The notes: generated by a model from the letters alone, not told the origin. 64,000 nucleotides of DNA from Methylobacterium sp. E-065 (GCF_022829605.1 NZ_JAKSYD010000074.1:102942-166941); one strand, 5' to 3'; shown: positions 36,212 to 45,539, counted from the stretch's first letter. Numbers and translations are program-made.

Positions 36212-37291
36212 ATGAGCGGCCGGCCCGATCTCTCCCGCTGCGTCGTCTGCATCCCGGCGCGGAACGAGGCGGAGCGCCTGCCGCTCCTGCTCGCGTCGCT
36301 CGACGGTCAGACCGGGCTGGCGACGCGACTGCGCGTCGTCGTCCTGGCCAACAACTGCACGGATGGGACAATCGCGGCTCTCCGGGCCGGGCAGACCTCG
36401 GGCGCCTGGACGGCGCTGGAGATCCGGCTGATCGAGGCGGTTCTCTCCGGGGCGGACGCCCATGTCGGCACCGCGCGCCGCATGGCGCTCGAGACGGGCG
36501 CGGACTGGCTCACACACGATGGCGTCCGGGACGGGGTTCTGCTCACCACCGACGCGGATGCCCGCCTGCCGGCCAACTGGGTTGCGGCGAACCTGCGGGC
36601 GCTCGAACACGCGGACGTCGTCGGCGGCCGCCTCGTGATCGACGAAGACGGCGATGCGGATCCCCGGCTTGCCGATCTCCACGCCCGGATCGAGCGTTAC
36701 TGGTCCGGGGTCCGGCGCCTGGAGGATCTGCTCGATCCGCCGCCCTACGACCCCGCCCCGCGCCACGGCGACCATACCGGCGCCAGCCTCGCCGTTCCCG
36801 TGGCGCTCTACCGCGCGGTCGGCGGTCTGCCGCCGCTCCCCTGCGGCGAGGACAACGCGCTTGTCGGGCTGCTGCGCGCCCACGGTGCCCGCCTGCGCCA
36901 CTCTCCGGATGTACGCGTGCTGGTCTCGGCCCGGCACCAGGGCCGGGTTTCTGGCGGGATGGCCACCGAGATGGCCCGCCGCGCCCGCGTTCTCGCCGGC
37001 GAGGCCTATCTGCTGCCGGAGGCCGCCCACTGGCAGGCGCTGATCCTGCGCCGGGCGGCCCTGCGCCGGGCCTTCCACCTCCAGCCTCCGACCCGCGCCG
37101 CCGCCTGCGCGCGGCTCGGCCTCGACGCCGACGATCTCGCGGCGATCGGCGAATGCCCCAACGACATCGCCTTCGTCGAGCGGGCCGACCGGATCCTCGA
37201 ATCACGCAGTCCGCCGGCGCGGGAATGCCCCCTCGACCGGGCGCTCGCCGACCTCGACAGCCTGGCCCTGTCGCTGAAGGACGCCGCGTGA
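36212..37291 (+). CDS. Glycosyltransferase family 2
   Basis: This 359-aa GT-A protein begins with RCVVCIPARNEAERLPLLL, then VVVLANNCTDGT and LLTTDADARLPANW, which supplies the DXD-type motif. It continues with DHTGASLAVPVALYRAVGG and PCGEDNALVGLLRAHGARL. No membrane helices are evident, so it works as a soluble or peripheral enzyme. Its ATG follows the GT4 stop by one base, and its TGA overlaps the next gene's GTG, so all three genes are probably one operon. The acceptor is unknown. Confidence 0.9.
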   Translation: MSGRPDLSRCVVCIPARNEAERLPLLLASLDGQTGLATRLRVVVLANNCTDGTIAALRAGQTSGAWTALEIRLIEAVLSGADAHVGTARRMALETGADWLTHDGVRDGVLLTTDADARLPANWVAANLRALEHADVVGGRLVIDEDGDADPRLADLHARIERYWSGVRRLEDLLDPPPYDPAPRHGDHTGASLAVPVALYRAVGGLPPLPCGEDNALVGLLRAHGARLRHSPDVRVLVSARHQGRVSGGMATEMARRARVLAGEAYLLPEAAHWQALILRRAALRRAFHLQPPTRAAACARLGLDADDLAAIGECPNDIAFVERADRILESRSPPARECPLDRALADLDSLALSLKDAA

Positions 37292-38331
37292 CCCGCGGCA
37301 TCGGCTGGTACGTCCACCATCAGGGCGCCGGCCATCTCCAGCGGGCGCGGGCCGTGGCCGCCGCCCTGCCCCGGCCCTGCACGATCCTCGGCACCCTCGC
37401 CGGCTTCGACACCGCCGGGCTCGACAGCCTCGACCTGCCCGACGACCGGCCGCTCGGCGCCGCAACCTTCGAGGGCCGGGACGGCGCGGCCGAACGGCCG
37501 GAGGCATTCCATTACGCACCCCTGAACCATCCCGGGCTCCGGACCCGCATGGCGCGGATCGCCGAGTGGGCGGCGCGAACCGACCCGGCACTCCTCGTGG
37601 TCGATGTCTCGGTGGAGGTCGCGTTGTTTGCGCGCCTGCTCTCGGTCCCGACGCTGGTGGTGCGGCTCGCCGGAACCCGGACCGACCAGCCACATCTGGA
37701 AGCGTTTCGGAGTGCGAACCGGCTGCTCGCACCGTTTCCCGCGGCGCTGGACGGCGCGGGTGTTCCAGACTGGGTCCGCGCCAAGACGGACTACGCAGGT
37801 TTCCTCGGCGGATCGGCCCAGGCCGCCCCCGCGGCGAGCCGCGACATCGTGGTGGTGTTCGGGCGCGGTGGCGCGGGGGGCGACCTGTCCGCCCTCGCCG
37901 CGGCAGCGCGGTCCGTGCCCGACCGATTCTGGCACGTCCTCGGACCGGTCTCGGGCACCGGCCCGACCCCCGCCAACCTGCACCTGCACGGCTGGGTCTC
38001 GGACGTCGAACGCTGGATCGCCCGAGCGGACCTGCTGATCGGCGGCGGCGGCGACGGCGTCGTGGCCCTGGCGGCGGCCCATGCCCGACGGTTCCTCTGC
38101 CTGCCGGAGATGCGGGCCTACGGCGAGCAGACCGAAAAGGCTGCCGCCCTCGCCCGGCTCGGCGCCGCCATCGTGCACGAGGGCTGGCCGCCGGCCTCGG
38201 CATGGCCGGATCTGATCCGGGCGGGGCTCGCCCTCGATCCGACGGCGATCGGCCGATTGCACGCTTCGACCGCTGTGGCCGACTGTGCCGCAGCAATCAA
38301 TGCGCTGGCTGCTTCGTTCGAGCGCGCATGA
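37288..38331 (+). CDS. GT28/MurG-like glycosyltransferase
   Basis: This 347-aa protein begins GIGWYVHHQGAGHLQRARAV, a glycine/histidine loop like that of UDP-GlcNAc and MurG-type transferases, and the C-terminal half has IVVVFGRGGAGGDLS, HGWVSDVERWIARADLLIGG and GGDGVVALAAAHARRFLCLP, a donor-binding GGG...E region. It starts at a GTG that overlaps the GT2 stop as GTGA, which implies translational coupling. It completes a GT4-GT2-GT28-like cassette. Product unknown. Confidence 0.8.
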   Translation: MTRGIGWYVHHQGAGHLQRARAVAAALPRPCTILGTLAGFDTAGLDSLDLPDDRPLGAATFEGRDGAAERPEAFHYAPLNHPGLRTRMARIAEWAARTDPALLVVDVSVEVALFARLLSVPTLVVRLAGTRTDQPHLEAFRSANRLLAPFPAALDGAGVPDWVRAKTDYAGFLGGSAQAAPAASRDIVVVFGRGGAGGDLSALAAAARSVPDRFWHVLGPVSGTGPTPANLHLHGWVSDVERWIARADLLIGGGGDGVVALAAAHARRFLCLPEMRAYGEQTEKAAALARLGAAIVHEGWPPASAWPDLIRAGLALDPTAIGRLHASTAVADCAAAINALAASFERA

Positions 38332-38360
38332 AAAAGGCGCCTGCCGGATCGGCAGACGCC
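38331..38360 (-). terminator. Terminator of the 60-aa gene
   Basis: GGCG and CTGCCG (38336-38346) pair with CGGCAG and CGCC (38350-38360) around a 3-base loop with one mismatch pair. On the minus strand the stem runs straight into TTTTT. It lies just past the stop of the small gene and at the end of the opposing glycosyltransferase operon. Confidence 0.8.
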
Positions 38361-38391
38361 TGTTCGGCGCGACGGGACTCGGTGCCGGATC

Positions 38392-38574
38392 TTACGAGAT
38401 CAGGTCCAGCTTGGACGCCTCGATCCCGTCGGCCCGGATCGTGTCCGGAACCGCAGAGAAATCCCGGTATCCGGCCTCACGCGCCATGGCGTCGAGGGCT
38501 GTCTGCTCGTCGTTGGCAGCGTCGGTCCAGAGCACCGCGCCGCTCTTCGTCTGCTTGATCTGAAAGATGCTCAT
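38392..38574 (-). CDS. Hypothetical 60-aa protein
   Basis: This small soluble protein begins MSIFQIKQTKSGAVLWTDAA, followed by NDEQTALDAMAREAGYRDFS and ADGIEASKLDLIS. ATG 38574 has GGAGAAGG upstream and is the clear start; the frame open to 38643 adds a basic lead with no ribosome site. A strong terminator follows. The family is not recognised. Confidence 0.75.
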   Translation of the reverse strand: MSIFQIKQTKSGAVLWTDAANDEQTALDAMAREAGYRDFSAVPDTIRADGIEASKLDLIS

Positions 38575-38750
38575 CGAACCTTCTCCGGCGACGAGAGAAC
38601 CATTGTTGAGACAACGCCGCGGTTCGCGGCGGGTTGCAGGCAATCCGTTGGAAAAGCGCTAGGTCTCGTCGCCCCACCTCATGCGGCGCGTGGTCCGGCG
38701 ACGGCCTCTTGAGCAGGCGCTATACTCGCCTGCGTCGAAGACCCTGCGCC

Positions 38751-40046
38751 ATGAAATCGCCGACCTACTCAGCGAGGGAGTGGCGTAACCAATCGAGCGC
38801 CGACCGTGAGGCCCCCGTCGTGACATCTTTCCGTTGGCGTGCGTATCGCCTCGGCCTTCTGTGCGGGCTCGCGGTTCTCGCCTCGGCACCGGCTTTGGCC
38901 GTCGAGAGCGCCGCCGTTCCCGATGCCGCCGCCATTGCCCCCGCGGTCACCGTCGTTCCGGCCGAGAGCCGCGAGATCGTCGAGCGGGCCATCGTCACCG
39001 GCACGCTGGTGCCCCGGGACGAGATCCTGGTCTCCCCTGAGGTCGAAGGGCTGCGCATCACCGAGTTGCTCGTCGAGGAGGGCGACCGCGTCACCAAGGG
39101 CCAGGTGCTCGCCCGGCTGTCCCTGGAGATGCTCGCCACCCAGGAAGCCTCGAACGCGGCGGCGATCGCCCGGGCCCAGGCGGCGATCGTCCAGGCTCAG
39201 AGCCAGATCGTCCAGGCGGAGGCCGCCAATGTCGAGGCCAAGCAGGCCTTGGAACGCGCTCAGTCGCTCGCCAAGACCGGCAACGCCACCGCGGCCGTGC
39301 TGGAGCAGCGCGTCTCGGCGGCGCAGGGGGCGGAGGGCCGCCTCGCCGCCGCAAAGGGTGGGGTGCAATCGGCCCAGGCCGACCTCGCCACCGCCCGGGC
39401 CGCCGGCTCCGAGATCGCTCTGCGGCGTGCCCGCGCCGATATCCGGGCCCCGGAGGCCGGGGTCGTCAACCGTCGCACCGCCCGGATCGGCGCCACCGCC
39501 ACGGCAGTCGGCGAGCCCCTGTTCCGGCTGATTGCCCGCGGCGAGATCGAACTGGAGGGCGAGGTGCCTGAAACCTCGCTGGCGCGAATCCAGGTCGGCA
39601 ACCCGGCGAGCCTCGATCTGGATGATGGCCGGCATCTCCAGGGCAAGGTGCGCCGCGTCTACCCGGAGGTCGACCGCGCGACCCGCCTCGGCAAGGTCCG
39701 CATCCGCCTCGGCGACGATCCGGCCCTGCGCATCGGTGCGTTTGCCCGCGGCAGCGTCGAGGTGGCGCGCCGCACGGGTATCGCGGTCCCGGTTTCCAGC
39801 CTGCTTTACGCAGCTGACGGCCGGGCCAGCGTGCTGGTGGTGAAGGACGGCCGCGTCGAAGCGCGGACGGTCGCCCCGGGCCTGTCGGCGGATGGGTTCA
39901 CGGAACTCCGCTCGGGCGTCGCCGCGGGCGAGAGCGTGGTGGCCCGCGCCGGCAGCTTCCTGCGCGACGGCGACCGGGTGCGCGCCGTTCCGTCGCCGAG
40001 CAATACCCCCATGGCCGCCCCGATGGCCGACGCGGACCCGCGGTAG
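38751..40046 (+). CDS. RND efflux periplasmic adaptor (membrane fusion protein)
   Basis: The protein has an export leader (RLGLLCGLAVLASAPALA) and the HlyD/RND-adaptor layout: a lipoyl half-motif (GTLVPRDEILVSPEVEGLRI, EEGDRVTKGQVLARL), an alanine/glutamine-rich coiled-coil hairpin (about residues 125-220), the second lipoyl half (RADIRAPEAGVVNRRTARIG), then beta-barrel and membrane-proximal domains (LYAADGRASVLVVKDGRVEA). It links an inner-membrane pump to an outer-membrane channel. ATG 38751 is used; GTG 38820 would put the leader nearer the N-terminus and may be the true start. The pump gene follows 9 bases later. Confidence 0.9.
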   Translation: MKSPTYSAREWRNQSSADREAPVVTSFRWRAYRLGLLCGLAVLASAPALAVESAAVPDAAAIAPAVTVVPAESREIVERAIVTGTLVPRDEILVSPEVEGLRITELLVEEGDRVTKGQVLARLSLEMLATQEASNAAAIARAQAAIVQAQSQIVQAEAANVEAKQALERAQSLAKTGNATAAVLEQRVSAAQGAEGRLAAAKGGVQSAQADLATARAAGSEIALRRARADIRAPEAGVVNRRTARIGATATAVGEPLFRLIARGEIELEGEVPETSLARIQVGNPASLDLDDGRHLQGKVRRVYPEVDRATRLGKVRIRLGDDPALRIGAFARGSVEVARRTGIAVPVSSLLYAADGRASVLVVKDGRVEARTVAPGLSADGFTELRSGVAAGESVVARAGSFLRDGDRVRAVPSPSNTPMAAPMADADPR

Positions 40047-40055
40047 GACCGATCC

Positions 40056-43000
40056 ATGCGCCTCAACGTCTCCGCCTGGGCGATCCGCAAGCCGCTGCCC
40101 TCGGTGGTGCTGTTCCTCGTCCTGATGATCCTCGGGCTGGTGAGCTTCCGCGCCCTGCCGATCACCCGGTTCCCGAACATCGACATCCCGATCGTCTCGG
40201 TGACGATCACCCAATCGGGCGCCGCGCCGGCCGAGCTTCAGACCCAGGTCACCAAGTGGGTCGAGGACTCGATCGCGGGCGTGAAGGGCGTCAAGCACAT
40301 CCTGTCGACGATCACGGAGGGCATCTCCACCACCACGATCGAGTTCCGGCTGGAGGTGAACCAGGATCGCGCGACCAACGACGTCAAGGACGCCATCGCC
40401 AAGATCCGCCAGAACCTGCCGCGGACCATCGACGAGCCGATCGTCTCGCGCGTCGAGATCGCCGGCCTGCCGATCATGGTCTACGGCGCCTCCGCGCCCG
40501 CCATGACGCCGGAGGACCTGTCGTGGTTCGTGGACGACGTGGTCGCCCGGGGCTTGCAGAGCGTGAAGGGCGTAGGCGGCGTCGAGCGCCTCGGCGGCGT
40601 CGCCCGCGAGATCCGCGTCACCCTGAAGCCCGACCGGCTGCTGGCGCTGGGCATCACCGCAGCCGATGTGAACCGGCAGCTCCGCTTGACCTCGGCCGAC
40701 ATGGCCGGCGGCCGGGCCGAGGTCGGCGGCCAGGAGCAGTCGATCCGCGCGCTCGCCGCCTCGGGGAGCCTCGACACGCTGGCCAAGACCTCCATCGTGG
40801 TGCCGGGTAACCGCAAGGTCCGCCTCGATGAGCTCGCGACCCTGTCGGACACCGCCGAGGAGCCCCGCACCTTCGCACGCTTCAACGGCGAGCCGGTGGT
40901 GGCCTTCGCGATTTCCCGGGCGAGCGGTGCCAGCGACGCCGTTGTCGCGGAGGGTGTGGCCAAGAAGATCGCGGCGCTGCATGCGGCCAATCCCGACGTG
41001 CGCTTCGACCTGATCGACACCAGCGTCGTCAACACGATCGGCAATTACCACTCGGCCATGATGGGCCTGATCGAGGGCTCCATCCTCGCGGTCGTGGTGG
41101 TGCTGCTGTTCCTGCGCGACTGGCGCGCGACGCTGATCGCCGCGGTTGCGCTGCCGCTCTCGGTCCTGCCGACCTTCTGGGTGATGAGCGCGCTGGGCTT
41201 CTCGCTGAATGCGGTCAGCCTCCTGGCGATCACCCTGGTCACCGGCATCCTGGTGGACGACGCGATCGTCGAGATCGAGAACATCGTCCGCCACATGCGG
41301 ATGGGGAAATCGCCCTATCGCGCCGCCCTGGAAGCCGCCGACGAGATCGGGCTCGCGGTCATCGCGATCACGGCGACCATCATGGCGATCTTCTCGCCCG
41401 TGTCGTTCATGGGCGGCATCGCCGGGCAGTATTTCAAGCAGTTCGGCCTGACCATCGCGGCGGCGGTGTTCATGTCGCTGCTGGTCGCGCGGCTGATCAC
41501 GCCGCTGCTGGCCGCCTACTTCCTGCGCGACCACGGGCCGGACCACGAGCGGGACGGGGTCGTGATGCGCGGCTACACGCGCCTCGTGGCGTGGTCGGTG
41601 CGGCACAAGTTCATCACGCTGGTGCTCGGCATCGCGTGCTTCGCCGCGTCCATCGCCTCCACGGGTCTCCTGCCCGCGGGCTTCCTGCCGGCCGAGGATC
41701 AGGCACGCACGCTGTTCGTCCTCGAACTGCCGCCCGGCGCCCGGCTCCCCGATACGGTGAGGCTGAGCGACGCGATCGAGCAGAAGATCCGGGCGCTGCC
41801 CGAGGTGAAGAGCGTGTTCGTGGATGGCGGCCGGCAATTGCCCGGCAAGAAGGAGGTGCGGCTCGCGACGCTGACCATCAACCTCACGCCGAAGAACACC
41901 CGCCACCGCACGCAGAAGCAGGTCGATGCCGAGATCGCCGCGATCCTGCGTGAGGAACCGGATCTCCGCTTCTGGGCGCTGCGTGAGAATGGGCAGCGCG
42001 ATCTGGCGTTGATCATCGCGGGCCCCGACAAGGCGGTCGTCGCCGATGTCGCCGCGCGGCTCCAGCGCGAGGCGGCGCAGATCCCGCACCTCGTCAACGT
42101 CATGTCGACGGCGCCGCTCGATCGCACCGAGGTCCGGATCCGGCCGAAGCCGGCGGTGGCGGCCGATCTGGGCGTCTCCACCGACACGATCGCCGAGACC
42201 GTGCGGGTCGGCACGATCGGCGACATCGGCATGAACCTCGCCAAGTTCAACGCCACCGACCGGCAGATCCCCATCCGCGTGCAGCTCCCCGAGAGCCTGC
42301 GCGGCCGGCTCTCTGAGTTCGAGACGCTGAAGGTTCCGGTGAAGGGCGGGGCCGCCGTGCCGCTCGCCACCGTTGCCGATATCAGCCTCGGCCAGGGGCC
42401 GACCGGCATCGACCGCTACGACCGCGCGGTGCGTGTCGCCCTCGAAGGCGACATGCAGGGCACGGACGCGCTGGCCGAGCTGATCAGCCAAGTGATGAAT
42501 CTCCCCGCTGCGAAGAACCTGCCCCCCGGGGTGACGATCAGCCAGACCGGCGACGCCGAGGTGATGGGCGAGGTCTTCGAGGGCTTCGCGCTGGCCATGG
42601 GCGCCGGGCTGATGATGGTGTTCGGCGTGCTGATCCTGCTGTTCGGCAACTTCCTGCAGCCGCTGACCATCCTGTTCTCGCTGCCGCTCTCCATCGGCGG
42701 CGCGATCCTGGCGCTGCTGATCTGCCACATGCCGATCTCGATGCCGGTGGTGATCGGCATCCTGATGCTGATGGGCGTGGTCACCAAGAACGCCATCATG
42801 CTGGTGGATTTCGCCGTGGAGCAGATCCGCGCCGGAGTCGATCGCAACGAGGCGATCGTGGACGCCGGCCGCAAGCGCGCCCGGCCGATCGTGATGACCA
42901 CGATCGCCATGGCGGCCGGGATGGTGCCCTCCGCGCTGGCCTACGGGATCGGCGGCGAGTTCCGCGCGCCCATGGCGGTGGCGGTGATCGGCGGGCTGAT

Positions 43001-43193
43001 CGTCTCCACGGTGCTGTCGTTGGTCTTCGTGCCGGCGATCTTCGTGCTGATGGACGATCTCTCGCGCTTGCTGAAGCGGCTGTTCGGCCGCTTCGTGGGC
43101 GAGCGGGACGATCCGGAGGATGCAATGGCGTTCGATCCGGCGCATCCGGCCAATGACGGGCGTCCCGCGCCGCCGCGGATCGCCGCGGAATAG
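40056..43193 (+). CDS. RND efflux transporter permease
   Basis: This 1045-aa protein is a typical RND pump, with 12 membrane helices and two large periplasmic loops. The proton-relay aspartates are in GILVDDAIVEIENIV (TM4) and the lysine in GVVTKNAIMLVDFAVE (TM10). The N-terminus (LNVSAWAIRKPLPSVVLFLV) and sequence SITRFPNIDIPIVSV-type region mark the HAE1-like (drug/hydrophobe) rather than heavy-metal group. It works with the adaptor just upstream; no TolC-type channel gene is near. The substrate is unknown. Confidence 0.95.
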   Translation: MRLNVSAWAIRKPLPSVVLFLVLMILGLVSFRALPITRFPNIDIPIVSVTITQSGAAPAELQTQVTKWVEDSIAGVKGVKHILSTITEGISTTTIEFRLEVNQDRATNDVKDAIAKIRQNLPRTIDEPIVSRVEIAGLPIMVYGASAPAMTPEDLSWFVDDVVARGLQSVKGVGGVERLGGVAREIRVTLKPDRLLALGITAADVNRQLRLTSADMAGGRAEVGGQEQSIRALAASGSLDTLAKTSIVVPGNRKVRLDELATLSDTAEEPRTFARFNGEPVVAFAISRASGASDAVVAEGVAKKIAALHAANPDVRFDLIDTSVVNTIGNYHSAMMGLIEGSILAVVVVLLFLRDWRATLIAAVALPLSVLPTFWVMSALGFSLNAVSLLAITLVTGILVDDAIVEIENIVRHMRMGKSPYRAALEAADEIGLAVIAITATIMAIFSPVSFMGGIAGQYFKQFGLTIAAAVFMSLLVARLITPLLAAYFLRDHGPDHERDGVVMRGYTRLVAWSVRHKFITLVLGIACFAASIASTGLLPAGFLPAEDQARTLFVLELPPGARLPDTVRLSDAIEQKIRALPEVKSVFVDGGRQLPGKKEVRLATLTINLTPKNTRHRTQKQVDAEIAAILREEPDLRFWALRENGQRDLALIIAGPDKAVVADVAARLQREAAQIPHLVNVMSTAPLDRTEVRIRPKPAVAADLGVSTDTIAETVRVGTIGDIGMNLAKFNATDRQIPIRVQLPESLRGRLSEFETLKVPVKGGAAVPLATVADISLGQGPTGIDRYDRAVRVALEGDMQGTDALAELISQVMNLPAAKNLPPGVTISQTGDAEVMGEVFEGFALAMGAGLMMVFGVLILLFGNFLQPLTILFSLPLSIGGAILALLICHMPISMPVVIGILMLMGVVTKNAIMLVDFAVEQIRAGVDRNEAIVDAGRKRARPIVMTTIAMAAGMVPSALAYGIGGEFRAPMAVAVIGGLIVSTVLSLVFVPAIFVLMDDLSRLLKRLFGRFVGERDDPEDAMAFDPAHPANDGRPAPPRIAAE

Positions 43194-43267
43194 GCGATCC
43201 GCATTGCGCACCGCGCCGCGATGCGCTGTGACTCCCGCCGGCGAATCGAACACGGAACGGGGTAGCG

Positions 43268-43825
43268 ATGTCGGGTGGTCATGGGGCGGTCGAGGGTTCG
43301 AACAAGCGTGTCGCGCTGCTGATCTCGATCCTGGCTTTGTTCCTCGCCTTCAGCGAGACCCTGGGCAAGGCATCGCAGACGGACTCGATCGGGTCCAATG
43401 TCGAGGCCGCCAATCAATGGGCCTATTTCCAGGCCCGCACGATCCGCTCGACGGTGCTCAAGACCGCCGACGAGGCGCTGGCGCTCGTGCCACCCGGTCC
43501 GAACCAGGACGCCATCGCGGCCAAGCGCGCCGAATGGGCCAAGACCTTGGCACGCTGGGATTCCGAGCCGTCGACCGGCGAGGGTCGCAAGGAACTGTCC
43601 GAGAAGGCCAAGGCCTCCGAAGGCCGGCGCGATCTCGCCTTGCTGCGCTATCACCATTACGAGCTCGCCTCCGCGGCGTTCCAGATCGGTATCGTGCTGG
43701 CCTCCGCGGAGGTGATCACCGGGATCGCGATCCTGGTCTTCGCCGGCGGCTTCCTGGGGCTGGCCGGTGCGGCGCTCCTCGGCTTCGGCTATCTCGCGCC
43801 GCACGCGCTGCCGTTCTTCCACTGA
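43268..43825 (+). CDS. DUF4337 membrane protein
   Basis: This 185-aa protein belongs to the DUF4337 group. It has a first TM helix (VALLISILALFLAFSETLG), a helical soluble middle (ANQWAYFQARTIRSTVLKTA), and two more TM segments at the C-terminus (FQIGIVLASAEVITGIAILV and FAGGFLGLAGAALLGFGYLA). Its function is not known. It lies 74 bases past the pump gene, in the same direction, so it may be read through from it. Confidence 0.85.
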   Translation: MSGGHGAVEGSNKRVALLISILALFLAFSETLGKASQTDSIGSNVEAANQWAYFQARTIRSTVLKTADEALALVPPGPNQDAIAAKRAEWAKTLARWDSEPSTGEGRKELSEKAKASEGRRDLALLRYHHYELASAAFQIGIVLASAEVITGIAILVFAGGFLGLAGAALLGFGYLAPHALPFFH

Positions 43826-43945
43826 ACACCGACCACCCGGAACGGCGGCCCGAGGCCGTGATCGATCACGATTGATCCGTCCGACACTCACGCACTGGAC
43901 GCGCGCGCCAGAAGCTTATGTTGTCGGCATCTTCCAGGGGGAACG

Positions 43946-44473
43946 ATGTCAGACCATTCCGAAGACCAAGGTCGCCTGACGCGCGTCGCCAGCGCGATCT
44001 TCATGCACACCGAACATGCGATTTACGCGGCGCTCGGGCTCTTGTTGGCGCTCACGGCCCTGGTGGCGCTGATCGACGCCGCCGGCCTGACCTGGGAAGC
44101 CCTGCGCGCGCTCGGCGGCGCACAGCAGATCCTGGAGGTGGTCGACCGGCTGCTGTTCCTGCTGATGCTGATCGAGATCCTGCATACGGTGCGCGTCTCG
44201 ATGCAGTCGGGCACGCTGACCTGCGAGCCGTTCCTGATCGTCGGGCTGATCGCCTCGATCCGGCGGGTTCTGGTCATCACCCTCCAATCGTCGGAGATCA
44301 TGCACGCCAAGGATTGGTCCCCCGAAAAACAGGCGCTGTTCCAGGCCTCGATGATCGAGCTGGGTGTGCTGGCGGGGCTGATCCTCACGATGGTGTTCGC
44401 GATCTTCCTGCTCCACCGCGCCCGCGACGACGGCCGGCCGGCCGGTGAGGAAAACCCAAGCGGCGAAGCCTGA
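43946..44473 (+). CDS. PsiE-like membrane protein
   Basis: This 175-aa protein resembles the phosphate-starvation-inducible PsiE family: AIYAALGLLLALTALVALI, then VDRLLFLLMLIEILHTVRVS and TCEPFLIVGLIASIRRVLV, then a last helix LGVLAGLILTMVFAIFLLH. Four membrane helices are expected. The reaction or partner is unknown, and no Pho box was found. A strong ribosome site (CAGGGGGAACG) precedes ATG 43946. Confidence 0.85.
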   Translation: MSDHSEDQGRLTRVASAIFMHTEHAIYAALGLLLALTALVALIDAAGLTWEALRALGGAQQILEVVDRLLFLLMLIEILHTVRVSMQSGTLTCEPFLIVGLIASIRRVLVITLQSSEIMHAKDWSPEKQALFQASMIELGVLAGLILTMVFAIFLLHRARDDGRPAGEENPSGEA

Positions 44474-44524
44474 CAGCATCGCGGCTCGGCGGCAAAGCAC
44501 CTGCCAAGCAGAGTCGCGCGTGCT

Positions 44525-44998
44525 ATGCTCGATTCCATGAGCCTCGTCTCGCTCGATACTCTGGCGATCGCACGGAAGCTGCAGGCGGCCGGGTTTTCCG
44601 ACGTCCAGGCCGACGCGGTCACGGGTGTGATTCGCGATGCGCGCGAGGGCGACCTGACGACCCTCGTGACGAAGTCCGATCTCAGCGCTGAGACCGCTTT
44701 GATCCGGTCCGATCTCAGTGCCGAAACCGCTTTGATCCGATCCGATCTGAAAGCGGAGACCGCTCATGTCCGGTCCGATCTGACCGCTGAGATTGCCCTC
44801 GTTCGATCCGATCTCAGCACCGAAATGGCTCTGGTCCGGTCCGATCTGAAGGCGGAGATTGCCGTCGTCAGGTCTGAGTTCAGAACCGAGATCGCCGACA
44901 CGCGGTACGAGATCCTGAAATGGGTACTGTCCGCGATCGGCTTTCAGACCATCGTGGTCGTCGGCGCAATCGTAGCGCTGACCAAGGGGCTGCACTGA
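44525..44998 (+). CDS. DUF1640-like coiled-coil membrane protein with 11-residue repeats
   Basis: This 157-aa protein has an N-terminal region (TLAIARKLQAAGFSDVQADA) typical of the DUF1640/CCDC90 group, seven tandem 11-residue repeats at residues 51-127 (SDLSAETALIR and variants), and a C-terminal membrane helix (GFQTIVVVGAIVALTKGLH). In the family such repeats make a long coiled coil projecting from the membrane. Start at ATG 44525 or ATG 44537. Function unknown. Convergent with tspO, 19 bases beyond. Confidence 0.85.
   Translation: MLDSMSLVSLDTLAIARKLQAAGFSDVQADAVTGVIRDAREGDLTTLVTKSDLSAETALIRSDLSAETALIRSDLKAETAHVRSDLTAEIALVRSDLSTEMALVRSDLKAEIAVVRSEFRTEIADTRYEILKWVLSAIGFQTIVVVGAIVALTKGLH
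44675..44905 (+). repeat. Seven tandem 33-bp repeats encoding hendecads
   Basis: Seven successive 33-base units each encode SDLxxExxxxR: SDLSAETALIR twice, then SDLKAETAHVR, SDLTAEIALVR, SDLSTEMALVR, SDLKAEIAVVR and SEFRTEIADTR. The first two units are identical in protein and almost so in DNA, suggesting recent expansion; the last is the most diverged. Copy number is probably variable between strains. Confidence 0.9.
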
Positions 44999-45017
44999 TC
45001 AGGCGCGCAGGCATCGC

Positions 45018-45539
45018 TCAATTCATCCGCAGGATCGCGGCGTTGAGCAGCGTCGCGAAGGCGACCCAGACGGCGTAGGGCACGAGGAGCCAGGCCGCGA
45101 GCCGGTCGAACCGCCACGTCAGCCGGATGGTCCAGAGCACCATCACCAGCAGCATCGCAACCACGATCAGCCCGGCGCCGATCGCGTGGGCGGAGAAGAA
45201 GACCGGCGTCCACGCGGCGTTGAGCGCGATCTGGACCAGGAAGGCCGCGAGCGCCAGCCACCAGCCCTTGCGGCTCGGCCCGGTGCGCGGCATCGCGCCG
45301 AGCAGCCGCCAGAGCGCGATCGCGATCATCGTGTACAGGATCGTCCAGGCCACCGGGAAAACCCAGTCCGGCGGGTTGAACACCGGCTTGTTCAGGCTCG
45401 CGTACCAGCCGGGGATCTCGGCCTGGGTCGAGACCGAGCCGATCGCCGCGGTCACCGCGATCGGCAGGATCGCCGCCGCGAGCCTGAGCCAGCGCGGCAG
45501 GGCGGAGCCTTCGGGGACCTGTGTGGCGGCGGCTGTCAT
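45018..45539 (-). CDS. tspO: TspO/MBR-family tryptophan-rich membrane protein
   Basis: This 173-aa, five-helix membrane protein has PGWYASLNKPVFNPPDWVFP and VAWTILYTMIAIALW, then the LNAAWTPVFFSAHAIGAGLI region, all conserved in TspO. The family binds tetrapyrroles and affects porphyrin and stress responses in alphaproteobacteria. The start is ATG 45539 (MTAAATQVPEGS); the longer frame to 45599 adds a basic lead. It is divergent from the cystathionine-type gene with 82 bases between starts. Confidence 0.93.
   Translation of the reverse strand: MTAAATQVPEGSALPRWLRLAAAILPIAVTAAIGSVSTQAEIPGWYASLNKPVFNPPDWVFPVAWTILYTMIAIALWRLLGAMPRTGPSRKGWWLALAAFLVQIALNAAWTPVFFSAHAIGAGLIVVAMLLVMVLWTIRLTWRFDRLAAWLLVPYAVWVAFATLLNAAILRMN

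Noticed and set aside
38769..43253. A 1494-codon minus-strand frame under the RND pump genes
   Set aside because: Antisense shadow of two coding genes; very Arg/His/Asp-rich, with no recognisable domain.
44525..44998. CRISPR array reading of the 33-bp repeats
   Set aside because: Repeats are contiguous without spacers, are in frame and encode a coiled coil.
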